Source: Planctomycetota bacterium (GTDB lineage: Bacteria > Planctomycetota > Phycisphaerae > UBA1845 > PWPN01). Taken from it: a stretch of 64,000 nt of DNA. The notes under the pieces are model-generated. The model did not search any database and was not told the origin of the DNA. It saw only the letters and a program-made list of their open reading frames with translations. Shown piece after piece: positions 1 through 7,605 of this stretch. Made by a program: the position numbers and the translations under genes. The first letter of the stretch is position 1, and the number at the start of each line of letters is the position of its first letter. The stretch covers positions 17,691 through 81,690 of the forward strand of contig JAKLEZ010000026.1 in the NCBI GenBank assembly GCA_022711465.1. The letters run 5' to 3'.

Positions 1-672
1 TCCTGGGCGCATTCCAGTCAACATCTGGACCTGGATCATCGCGGCGACGGGCTCGGGCACGAACCGGAGCACAGCTTCAACTTGAGCCTCAGGAACCGGT
101 CTGACACCCTCCGAGTCCCTCGCGGCGGACCGCCCAGGTTTGAGTGGCGCGACCGCTCGCAGAGCATGCAGCACGTTGGCATCAACCATCTCATTCTCAA
201 CGCCCCACCTGAACATCCTTCGAATGCGGTGGACGCGAGCGTTGATGACGGTGCGGCACAGATCGGAGTCTATCATTCTCTGCCGGACCGCCTTCAAACT
301 ACGGGGCCCGAACTCGCGGATTGGCGTGGCTCCGTAGAGATCATTGAGAGGTCGGCACGCATCGCGGATGTTGTGCAGTTCGCCGGTCGGCCTACCGTTC
401 TTGACATAATAGCCCTCGGCGAAGTTCCAGTAGGCAAGGAACAGCTCGTTGATGGTCAAGTCGGTCGCGACTGCGTTCGGAGCGGGTGTTGGCGAGAGCG
501 CCTGGCGACCGTTGGCCAGCCACTCGGAAATAATCCGCCTGTAAGCTTGCAGGCTCTCCTGCGTTCCGTGTTTGCCCAGGTAGAAGTCTCGTCCCTTGAT
601 CCGGACGAGGCCGAGGCCGGTAGGTTTGTGCAAACGGTACTTGGGGATTCTCACGGATTCAGCGTCGGACAT
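1..672 (-). CDS. Tyrosine recombinase (phage-type integrase), N-terminal 224 residues, cut by window edge
   Basis: The minus frame is open from an ATG at 672 to base 1 with no stop, giving 224 residues of a site-specific recombinase that continues outside the window. It starts MSDAESVRIPKYRLHKP. Residues 20-60 resemble an AP2/arm-type DNA-binding start (GRDFYLGKHGTQESLQAYRR). Residues 75-190 form the helical core-binding domain (TINELFLAYW, FGPRSLKAVRQRMIDSDL, RVHRIRRMFRWGVENEMV). The last residues, LTGMRPG, match the box around the first catalytic Arg (R222) of the lambda-integrase family. The remaining catalytic residues and the Tyr lie beyond the edge. A strong GGAGGAG ribosome site (678-684) precedes the ATG. 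The gene lies 112 bp downstream of tRNA-Gly on the same strand, as in tRNA-targeting integrative elements. Its target and whether it is still mobile are inferred, not shown. Confidence 0.88.
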   Translation of the reverse strand, partial: MSDAESVRIPKYRLHKPTGLGLVRIKGRDFYLGKHGTQESLQAYRRIISEWLANGRQALSPTPAPNAVATDLTINELFLAYWNFAEGYYVKNGRPTGELHNIRDACRPLNDLYGATPIREFGPRSLKAVRQRMIDSDLCRTVINARVHRIRRMFRWGVENEMVDANVLHALRAVAPLKPGRSAARDSEGVRPVPEAQVEAVLRFVPEPVAAMIQVQMLTGMRPG

Positions 673-690
673 GGCTACTCCTCCAACCCT

Positions 691-763
691 CGGGGGTAGA
701 CTACCCCCGTTTTGGGGCTGCTGAGCAGCACTGCCCGACACAGGCAGGTACGCTAAGTAGCGT
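691..763. repeat. Three short perfect palindromes between integrase and tRNA-Gly
   Basis: Three perfect inverted repeats occur in 73 bp: CGGGGGTAG-A-CTACCCCCG at 691-709, GCTGCT-G-AGCAGC at 717-729, and ACGCTA-AG-TAGCGT at 750-763. The first lies in the integrase leader just upstream of its ribosome site, so it could be an operator or an RNA hairpin. The others could be recombinase or excisionase binding sites. No function is shown. Confidence 0.6.
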
Positions 764-784
764 TCACGCAAGCCATTGTATCAC

Positions 785-857
785 AGCGGGCGAACGGGCT
801 CGAACCGTCAACGTTCAGCTTGGAAGGCTGATGCTCTACCAATTGAGCTACGCCCGC
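785..857 (-). tRNA. tRNA-Gly (anticodon UCC)
   Basis: On the minus strand a 73-nt cloverleaf can be read. The acceptor 5' strand GCGGGCG (857-851) pairs with 3' strand CGCCCGC (792-786), with U as discriminator at 785. The D arm is AGCTCAATTGGTAGAGC. The anticodon loop reads CTTCCAA within CAGCC/AGCTG-type arms, giving UCC for glycine. The T arm contains GGTTCGAGCCC. CCA is not encoded. A TTATAT hexamer at 869-864 could be part of its promoter. The 3' half faces the integrase gene and is a plausible attachment core. Confidence 0.93.
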
Positions 858-1257
858 AAATCCATATAACCTCATCAGAAGCAACAACTTACGGCCAACC
901 TGATGGGGTGCTCGAGCAGAGCAAGCCATCAGCGCTCGCTCCACATAATACCCGTCCGAGCCTCACAAGCAAGCTTGTCTGGCCGGAAAACGCGGTGCCA
1001 CACAGCGCCGCAAGAGCTGATACTCCCCGCCCGTTTCGCAAGAACGGCAATCGGCACCATCGCGACCCGCGGTCAGCCCGCGGACCGCCGGGCGTTGCCG
1101 CCACCCGCCCTCCCACGCGGTGTACCCGACGCCCCGCCGGCAGGTATACTGTCGTGCTCAAGTGACGCCGGCCGGGCGCAAGACCACCGGAGCGATGCCG
1201 CGTGGCTACGCTCTGGGGTGGGGCGCTGGGTATGCCGCATGGATAAGGACAATCACC
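858..1257. other. Gene-free stretch upstream of the class III aminotransferase
   Basis: No protein-like frame is convincing here. Frames read through from the aminotransferase upstream of 1258 have no family similarity. A TATACT hexamer at 1145-1150 could be a -10 element for the plus-strand gene, but I see no good -35 at the right spacing. Confidence 0.5.
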
Positions 1258-2622
1258 GTGACCACGTCGCCCGTGTTTGAAGAGCTCCCCATCCATCCTG
1301 TTGACACCCGGCTTCGGCGGATCGTGACCCCCCTGCCCGCTCCCGAGACCCGGTCGCTCCTCGAGACATCCGCCCGCGTGGAGCCACGATCCATGGGCGG
1401 CCAGCCACCGGTGGTGTGGGACCGAGCCGAAGGGTTCAACGTCTTTGACGCCTACGGTAACAAGTGGATCGATTTCTCCAGCGGCGTGCTGGTCACCAAC
1501 GCGGGCCATGGACGCAGGGAAATCCAAGACGCCATCATCACCCAGGCCCAGCACGGTCTGCTGCACAACTACTGCTTTCCGAGTCACCATCGCATCGACC
1601 TGGCCCGCAGACTGACCGAACTGGCTCCCGAGCCGCTCAAGAAGGCCTTCCTCATCTCCACCGGCAGCGAGGCCACCGAATGCGCAGTCAAGTTGATGCG
1701 GACCCACGGCCGGCAAGTCACCGATGACAAGACGGTCATCGTCAGCTACAGCAACGCCTTTCATGGCCGGACCATGGGTGCCCAGATGATTGGCGGCATC
1801 CCCTTGCTGAAGGAGTGGATCGGTTACATGGACCCGGGCATGGTGCAGGTTCCCTTTCCGGACGGCTTCCGCTGCCAAGATACGAGCTTCGCGGTCTTCG
1901 AGGAATCGCTGGCCAAGATGGCGATTGACCCGCGCCGAGTGGCGGGTGTGATCACCGAAACCTACCAGGGCGGCGGGGCCAGCTTCGCGCCGCCCGAGTA
2001 CATCGCCAGGCTCCGCGAGTGGTGCGACCAGTGGAATGTCCTGTTGACTTTCGACGAAGTCCAGGCAGCCTTCGGCCGATGCGGTCGACAGTGGGGCTTC
2101 GAACACTACGGCGTCATGCCCGACCTGATGTGCCTGGGAAAGGGCATCAGCAGCTCCCTGCCGGTGGCCGCCGTCGTCGGCAGGCCGGACGTCATGGATC
2201 TGTTCCCCCCGGGTTCGATGACCAGCACGCACACCGGCAACCCGATCTGCTGCGCGGCGGCCCTGGCCAATATCGAACTCATCCTCAAGGAGCGCCTTAT
2301 CGAGAAGGCGGCCTGCACGGGCGAGGTGCTGCACAAAGAGCTCTGGAAGCAGCTGAAGCCCTTTGACGCCCGAATCGGGGCGATCCACGGCAAGGGCCTG
2401 GTAGCCGGCGTCCACGTCATCAAGGACGACTCCCTGGCCCCCGACCGTGATCTGGCCCACAAGGTCGTCTGGAACGCCGTCGGCCGCGGACTCATGCTGT
2501 TCTCCCCCGTTGGCGTGGGCGGAGCCACGATCAAGATCTGCCCCCCGCTCTGCATCACCGAGGAGGCGATCATCGAAGGCGTCTCCGCGATCGCCGACGC
2601 ATTCAAGGATTGCCTGAGCTAG
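1258..2622 (+). CDS. Class III PLP-dependent aminotransferase (GabT/ornithine-type family)
   Basis: This 454-residue protein belongs to fold-type I, class III aminotransferases, which move an amino group from an omega-amino donor to a keto acid with pyridoxal phosphate. Visible family features are GSEATECAVKLMRTH for phosphate binding, the substrate-side segment NAFHGRTMGAQMIGG, the cofactor-ring Asp in TFDEVQAAFGR, and LGKGISSSLPVAA, where K295 is the expected Schiff-base lysine. I chose GTG at 1258 because AAGGA lies just upstream and the length then fits the family (430-460). The in-frame extension to 1120 is Arg/Pro-rich and non-homologous. The gene is followed after 6 bp by the lactonase gene and is probably co-transcribed with it. 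4-Aminobutyrate, acetylornithine and beta-alanine-type enzymes cannot be told apart from sequence alone. Confidence 0.86.
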   Translation: MTTSPVFEELPIHPVDTRLRRIVTPLPAPETRSLLETSARVEPRSMGGQPPVVWDRAEGFNVFDAYGNKWIDFSSGVLVTNAGHGRREIQDAIITQAQHGLLHNYCFPSHHRIDLARRLTELAPEPLKKAFLISTGSEATECAVKLMRTHGRQVTDDKTVIVSYSNAFHGRTMGAQMIGGIPLLKEWIGYMDPGMVQVPFPDGFRCQDTSFAVFEESLAKMAIDPRRVAGVITETYQGGGASFAPPEYIARLREWCDQWNVLLTFDEVQAAFGRCGRQWGFEHYGVMPDLMCLGKGISSSLPVAAVVGRPDVMDLFPPGSMTSTHTGNPICCAAALANIELILKERLIEKAACTGEVLHKELWKQLKPFDARIGAIHGKGLVAGVHVIKDDSLAPDRDLAHKVVWNAVGRGLMLFSPVGVGGATIKICPPLCITEEAIIEGVSAIADAFKDCLS

Positions 2623-2628
2623 GAGAGT

Positions 2629-3381
2629 ATGCCTCCCCCAACGAACATCCTGATCGGCAAGGACATGCCCGAGGCAACCGCCTTCGCCGCTGAACAAGTG
2701 GTCCGAGCGCTGGCCACTCCGAACCGAACCCGTTCCGTTGCCCTGGCCGGCGGGAGTACCCCCCGAGCCCTGTACACGTCGCTGGCGTCGCCGCCGTGGA
2801 AGACACGCGTCGACTGGCAGGGCATCGAGTGGTTCTGGGGAGATGAGCGTGCCGTACCACCGAATCACCCGGACAGCAACTACCGGATGGCCCGCGAGAC
2901 CCTCCTCCACCCGCTCGCAGTCGATCCGACTCACGTTCATCGCATGGCGGCCGAGGCGGTCGACCTGCCCGCCGCGGCCCATGACTACGAAACAACCATC
3001 CGTCACCTCGTGCCAGCAAACGCCCAGGGCATGCCGGCATTCGATCTGATCCTGCTCGGCGTCGGCGCGGACGGACATACCGCCAGCCTGTTCCCCGGCT
3101 CGGCCGGCCTGACCGAGCGGGCTCGCCTCGTCGTCGCCCACGAGATCCCCAGCCTGCGATCGCGCCGGATGACCCTGACCTTCCCCTTGCTCCGCGCCGC
3201 CAGGAACATCCTGTTCTTCGTCACCGGCGCCGCCAAGGCCGACATCCTGGCGCAGATACACGCCGGGGACGCCAACCCCCTCAGACTGCCGGCGGCCGGC
3301 CTGCAAACGACTGCCGGACGCACCATCTGGGTCCTCGACGCCGACGCCGCCCGGCTTGTCCAGGGTGTGATCCGCCCGTAG
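2629..3381 (+). CDS. pgl: 6-phosphogluconolactonase (DevB/Pgl family)
   Basis: This 250-residue cytosolic enzyme would hydrolyse 6-phosphoglucono-delta-lactone to 6-phosphogluconate in the oxidative pentose phosphate pathway. The family motifs are in order: ALAGGSTPRALY for phosphate binding, FWGDERAVPPNHPDSNYRMA, and LLGVGADGHTASLFPGS, followed by LTFPLLRAARNILFFVTGAAK. The length equals that of typical bacterial DevB-type Pgl. It begins 6 bp after the preceding aminotransferase stop (TAGGAGAGT contains a GGAG ribosome site), so the two genes probably form an operon. No glucose-6-phosphate dehydrogenase is present in the window. GlcN6P deaminases share the fold, but the ADGHTASLFPG pattern favours the lactonase. 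Confidence 0.9.
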   Translation: MPPPTNILIGKDMPEATAFAAEQVVRALATPNRTRSVALAGGSTPRALYTSLASPPWKTRVDWQGIEWFWGDERAVPPNHPDSNYRMARETLLHPLAVDPTHVHRMAAEAVDLPAAAHDYETTIRHLVPANAQGMPAFDLILLGVGADGHTASLFPGSAGLTERARLVVAHEIPSLRSRRMTLTFPLLRAARNILFFVTGAAKADILAQIHAGDANPLRLPAAGLQTTAGRTIWVLDADAARLVQGVIRP

Positions 3382-3448
3382 AATCCCCACCCTGGTGAGC
3401 AGGCGGGAACTTCATCCCGCCGTGGCCGCGAATACGGAGCAGACATCT

Positions 3449-4630
3449 ATGCAACTGTCCAAACGCGTTCAGCAACTGGCCGAGTCCGCCACCCTGGCCG
3501 TCAGTGCGAAGGCGGCGGCGATGAAGAAGGAAGGCGTCGACGTGGTGAGCTTCGGAGCCGGCGAACCGGACTTCCCGACCCCCGAGTTCATCCGCAACGC
3601 CTGCAAGACCGCCCTCGACGCCGGATACACCAAATACGCCAACCCGGCTTCAGGCATCCAGGCGGCCAAGGAGGCGGCCTGCCTGAAGCTGAAACGCGAG
3701 AACGGCCTGGAGTACAAAGCTTCCCAAGTCATGATCACGGTGGGCGGCAAGGAGGCCCTCTTCCTGGCGAGCATGGCCCTGCTTGAAGAGGGCGACGAAG
3801 CCATCCTGCCATCCCCCTATTGGGTCTCCTACCCCGAACAGATCCGGCTCTGCGGAGCCAGGCCGGTCATCGTCGAGGGCTGCGAGTCGAGGAGCTTCAA
3901 GCTCACCCCGGAGCAAATCGCCAACGCGATCACACCCAGGACCAAAGTGCTGATTTTCAACTCCCCGAGCAATCCGGGCGGCTTCACCTACTCGCCGGAG
4001 GAGGTCAAGGCCATCGCCAGGATTATCGCCAAGACGGATATCACTGTCTTCAGTGACGAGATGTACGATCGCCTCATCTACGGCAACCAGCGGTTCATGA
4101 GCTTCGCCGCCGCCGGACCGGAGGCCTACGCTCGAACCCTGACCTTCAACGCCGGCTCAAAAACCTACTCGATGACCGGCTGGCGAATCGGCTATGTGGC
4201 CGGCCCCGAACCGATCATCAAGGCCATGGCCAAGCTCCAGAGCCAGACGACCAGCGGCACGGCCACGTTTAACCAGCACGCCTTGGCGGTCGCCCTCAGC
4301 GGCGACCAAACCCCGGTCGAGACCATGCGCAAGGAGTTCGAGCGCCGGGCCGAATACATGCACCAGCGACTCAATATGATCAAGGGCGTGACCTGCGTCC
4401 AACCCACCGGGGCCTTCTACGCATTCCCCAACGTGAGCCAGGCGTTCGCGACCCTGGGCGTGGGCAACTCGCTCGACTTCTCCGCAAAGGTGCTGGAGAA
4501 AGCCCACGTCGCCCTGGTGCCCGGCGTCGCCTTCGGACTCGACAACTACGTTCGGCTGTCTTTTGCCACCAGCATGGAGCAGATCAAAAAGGGCCTCGAT
4601 CGGCTGGAAGGACTCCTCGGCAAGGCGTGA
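3449..4630 (+). CDS. Class I/II pyridoxal-phosphate aminotransferase (aspartate aminotransferase-like)
   Basis: This 393-residue protein is a fold-type I aminotransferase close to the Thermus/Rhizobium-type aspartate aminotransferases (subgroup Ib). Features seen are FGAGEPDFPTP near residues 30-40, TVGGKEALFLA, PSPYWVSYPEQ, FNSPSNPGG, SDEMYDRLIY, NAGSKTYSMTGWRIGYVAGP with K238 as the PLP lysine, and a late Arg in NYVRLSFA that binds the substrate carboxylate. Start: ATG 3449 gives MQLSKRVQQLAES, the usual N-terminus of this family, with GGAG about 10 nt upstream. It would interconvert aspartate and oxaloacetate, or related amino acids and keto acids, in the cytoplasm. It lies 67 bp after pgl and converges with the signalling operon on the other strand. 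Confidence 0.9.
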   Translation: MQLSKRVQQLAESATLAVSAKAAAMKKEGVDVVSFGAGEPDFPTPEFIRNACKTALDAGYTKYANPASGIQAAKEAACLKLKRENGLEYKASQVMITVGGKEALFLASMALLEEGDEAILPSPYWVSYPEQIRLCGARPVIVEGCESRSFKLTPEQIANAITPRTKVLIFNSPSNPGGFTYSPEEVKAIARIIAKTDITVFSDEMYDRLIYGNQRFMSFAAAGPEAYARTLTFNAGSKTYSMTGWRIGYVAGPEPIIKAMAKLQSQTTSGTATFNQHALAVALSGDQTPVETMRKEFERRAEYMHQRLNMIKGVTCVQPTGAFYAFPNVSQAFATLGVGNSLDFSAKVLEKAHVALVPGVAFGLDNYVRLSFATSMEQIKKGLDRLEGLLGKA

Positions 4631-4660
4631 ACTCACCGAGTACTTCGAGCCACGGCGGCG

Positions 4661-6370
4661 CTATCGCCGGGCAAAGGCGTAGCTGACCCCCTCCTCACCG
4701 CCGGCCGCCCCATGCAGCCCCGGGGTCTCTCCCGAGAGTGGCTCAGCCCTCTGAGCCTCCGGCAGGTCGGCCAGCGAAACGGCGAGCTGGGCGAACTCCT
4801 GCTCACGACTGAAGAAAGCGTCCACTACTTCAGGGGCAAAGTGGGAACCGGCCTCCTCGCGCAGGATGGCGACGGCCTCTCCGTGGGGCATTGCCGGCTT
4901 GTAGACTCGCTTCGATGTCAACGCGTCATAGACATCGGCTACGGCCACTATCCGGGCGGAGAGCGGTATCTGCTCTCCAGCCAGGCCAAAGGGATACCCC
5001 TTGCCGTTGAACTTCTCGTGATGGTAGTAGGCGATCTCCATCCCCATCTGCAGGAAGTCCTGTGTCCGTCCCTGGTTGATGATGCTCCGGATGGTGTCGC
5101 CGCCGATCTGCGCGTGCCGTTTCATGATCTCGAACTCTGTAGGTGAAAGCCGGCCCGGCTTGAGCAGGATTTCGTCCGGTATTCCCACCTTGCCGATGTC
5201 ATGCAGGGGGGAAGACCGGACAATCGTCTCAATGAACGACCGGGTGATCACCCGGGCGTACTCGGGCCTGCGAACCAGGACCTGACTCAGAAGCTGACAG
5301 TAGGTCTGCACACGCTCGAGATGGGTACCCGTCTCGGGATCGCGGTTTTCGGCCAGCCTGGCCAGAGCCAGGATCGTCGCATCGCGAGCCTCGTTGCGCT
5401 CCCGCAATCGGATCTGGTTGCAGAGGGCGATGGCCACCACTTCCCCGATGGCCCGCAACTGGGCCAGGGCTTCGGTGGAATAGGGCCGGCCATCCAGCGG
5501 CTCGCTGACATTGAGCACGCCAACCGGGCCGCTGGGAGTCACCAGCGAGGTGCTCGCCAATGGGATACTGGCGAAAAACTCGCTGTCGTACCGATCGCCG
5601 AACTCGCTCATCTCGTCAGGTTCGCTGACCACGATGTTTTGCGATTCGGCGAACACGCGCCCGGCAATCGCGCCACCAACCGGAACGCGAATGGCCTCTT
5701 TCACCTCCTCCGCAATCCCCACTGCCGCGGCGATGCGAAGGTACTCGCGATTGCCTTCCGGCAACATCAGCGATACGCGACGGCTGGCCAGCATGTCGGC
5801 CGTGGTCGCCACGACCAGGTCGGCCACACCCTCCAGCGAGTCGATGCCGTTCAAGTCGGTCATGAATCGCTGCATGCGCTGGATCAACGCGGTCCGCTGA
5901 ACCACGCGGGCCTCCAACTGCTCGTTGAGGAGCCGGAGTTCCTCGTTCTTGGCATTCAGCTCTGCCGTCAGCGTCCGTTCGGCACTCACCAGTCGGTACT
6001 GCTCGATGGCGTCATCCAGGGCTTGCTCCAGCAATTCCTGAGTGCAGGGCTTCTGCAGGAAGCGGAAGATGTGGCCCTGATGCAGGGCTGATACGGCAAC
6101 GCTCAACTCCGGCCGGCCAGTCAGCATCACCGCGACTGTCTGCGGGACCCGACGGTGCACCTCCTCCAGGAATTCAGCTCCATTCATGCCCGGCATGTTG
6201 TAGTCGGACACCACGACCGCGAAGGGCCCTTGGCTCTCCAGGGCCTCCAGCCCCGCCGGCCCGCTGCTGGCTGTCGCCACCTCATACTTCCGGCGCAACT
6301 GCCGCCTGAGGCCTTCGAGAAGGTTGACTTCGTCATCCACAAAGAGCACCCGCCGGTTCATGTCATTCAT
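4661..6370 (-). CDS. Response regulator: receiver, GAF and HD-GYP domains (putative c-di-GMP phosphodiesterase)
   Basis: This 569-residue protein has three modules. Residues 6-120 are a receiver with acidic residues VDDE and an intact phospho-acceptor in VVVSDYNMPGMNG. A coiled linker follows at about 125-180. A GAF-like domain spans about 190-330 (ADMLASRRVSLMLPEG, VGGAIAGRVFAES). An HD-GYP domain at about 345-520 shows HDIGKVGIPDEILLKPGRL and HHEKFNGKGYPFGL, the metal and substrate residues for hydrolysing cyclic di-GMP. I chose ATG 6370 because it overlaps the stop of the upstream gene as ATGA, a translational coupling signal; an alternative ATG is at 6361. It is the last gene of the three-gene operon that begins with the CHASE4 kinase, so that kinase is its likely phosphodonor. 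Confidence 0.9.
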   Translation of the reverse strand: MNDMNRRVLFVDDEVNLLEGLRRQLRRKYEVATASSGPAGLEALESQGPFAVVVSDYNMPGMNGAEFLEEVHRRVPQTVAVMLTGRPELSVAVSALHQGHIFRFLQKPCTQELLEQALDDAIEQYRLVSAERTLTAELNAKNEELRLLNEQLEARVVQRTALIQRMQRFMTDLNGIDSLEGVADLVVATTADMLASRRVSLMLPEGNREYLRIAAAVGIAEEVKEAIRVPVGGAIAGRVFAESQNIVVSEPDEMSEFGDRYDSEFFASIPLASTSLVTPSGPVGVLNVSEPLDGRPYSTEALAQLRAIGEVVAIALCNQIRLRERNEARDATILALARLAENRDPETGTHLERVQTYCQLLSQVLVRRPEYARVITRSFIETIVRSSPLHDIGKVGIPDEILLKPGRLSPTEFEIMKRHAQIGGDTIRSIINQGRTQDFLQMGMEIAYYHHEKFNGKGYPFGLAGEQIPLSARIVAVADVYDALTSKRVYKPAMPHGEAVAILREEAGSHFAPEVVDAFFSREQEFAQLAVSLADLPEAQRAEPLSGETPGLHGAAGGEEGVSYAFARR

Positions 6371-7605
6371 GCCGATACCGCCATCACCCGGTCGACGACC
6401 AGACTGGCCAGTTCCGTCCACGCTGCGACCCGGTCGTCCATCCCCAGTCGCTTCAGGTAGGCCAGATCCAGTGCCGGCACGACCGGTTCACAGCCGGCGC
6501 CCGCTCGGGATTTCTGCATCGCGGTCAATACGGCATCGGCCACATGCACGCAACTCGCGGCGCAGAGACCGTTGTAGTTGATCTGCCCCGGGTGGTGGTG
6601 GAGGGCGACCGCCTCCACGATGCGCGGCGGGAGACCCCACAGGGTCAGCAGATACTCCCCGACCTCCTCGTGGGTCACGCCGAAGGTCTCCTTCTCGACG
6701 GCGCACTGCGGACGCCCGTCTCGCTCAACAACCGCCATCATGGCATCAAATATCTTGGTGTGGTGGGAGGCCAGCAGGAGGATGCCGACATCGTGAAGCA
6801 CGCCCGCGGTGAAGGCCTGATCGGGCCGATCACCGCCCTGCTTCTCGGCCTTGCTGATCAGCCGCGAGACCTCCGCAACCTCGTAGGAGTGGCTCCACAG
6901 CTGGTCAATGCTGAACCGGTGCAGAGGCTGCTTGGGCGCGAACTGGCCGAAGACCTGCTCGGACAGTACCAGGGCCTTGATGCGGACAATCCCCAGAAGG
7001 GCGACCGCTTCGGCGACACTTGATACCCGTCGCCCGATGCCAAAGAAGGAGGAGTTAACCAGCTTGAGGAGTTTCGCGGACATGGCTATGTCCCGGCCGA
7101 TGATCCGCCCCACGGTCTGAGCGTCCGCGCACTCGGAGTTGGCGGCCTGGGTGATCTCGAGGTAAAGCGTCGGCAGACTGGGCAGTGTCTGGCAGCCGCC
7201 CACAATGTCCCGCAACCGTTCATTACCGGCGAAGCCCTGGGCGGCACACGCCCGGGCGACGGCATCGATCAGCCTGTCGGCCTCGATCGGCTTTGAGAGA
7301 AACCGATGGGCGAGATTGACGGCCTTCCGCGTGCCCTCCTCGCCCGGATAGCCGGAAAGGACGATCCGAGCCATCCGCGGGTAACCCTGAACAACCCGCT
7401 CCAGAAGGGCCGCGCCGTCCATGCCCGCCATCCTCATGGCCGTCACGATGACGTCGTGGGGGGCGGCAGCCAGCCTGGCCAATGCCTCCTCCCCGCTGGC
7501 CGCGAAGGACATGTCCCAGGCATCACGCTGCTTGCGCAAGAGCCTCTGCAGCCCGGCAATCGCGTTGGGATCATCGTCAACGAACAACACTCTCGTCTTG
7601 TTCAT
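6367..7605 (-). CDS. Receiver-HDOD domain protein with a degenerate receiver
   Basis: This 412-residue protein has a receiver-like N-terminus (residues 5-120) and an HDOD domain (about 140-340; LPTLYLEITQAANS, LLKLVNSSFFGIGRRVSSV, GVLHDVGILLLASH, HHHPGQINYNGL). HDOD proteins are regulatory, often in nucleotide second-messenger or stress signalling. In the receiver the expected phospho-acceptor position reads DVIVTAMRMAGMDG, so Ala replaces the conserved Asp, while the acidic pair in FVDDD and the late Lys in LSKPI remain. Conventional phosphorylation therefore looks impossible. Both ends overlap neighbours by 4 bp (ATGA): the start at 7605 with the kinase stop, and the stop at 6367 with the HD-GYP gene start. 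This implies tight co-expression. The HDOD domain also lacks most metal ligands typical of catalytic HD proteins, as expected for HDOD. Confidence 0.9.
   Translation of the reverse strand: MNKTRVLFVDDDPNAIAGLQRLLRKQRDAWDMSFAASGEEALARLAAAPHDVIVTAMRMAGMDGAALLERVVQGYPRMARIVLSGYPGEEGTRKAVNLAHRFLSKPIEADRLIDAVARACAAQGFAGNERLRDIVGGCQTLPSLPTLYLEITQAANSECADAQTVGRIIGRDIAMSAKLLKLVNSSFFGIGRRVSSVAEAVALLGIVRIKALVLSEQVFGQFAPKQPLHRFSIDQLWSHSYEVAEVSRLISKAEKQGGDRPDQAFTAGVLHDVGILLLASHHTKIFDAMMAVVERDGRPQCAVEKETFGVTHEEVGEYLLTLWGLPPRIVEAVALHHHPGQINYNGLCAASCVHVADAVLTAMQKSRAGAGCEPVVPALDLAYLKRLGMDDRVAAWTELASLVVDRVMAVSA

Noticed and set aside
889..3390. A very long minus-strand open frame across the aminotransferase and pgl genes
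   Set aside because: It overlaps clear plus-strand enzymes, has low-complexity Gly/Arg/Val composition and no domain motifs; it is a shadow caused by high GC.
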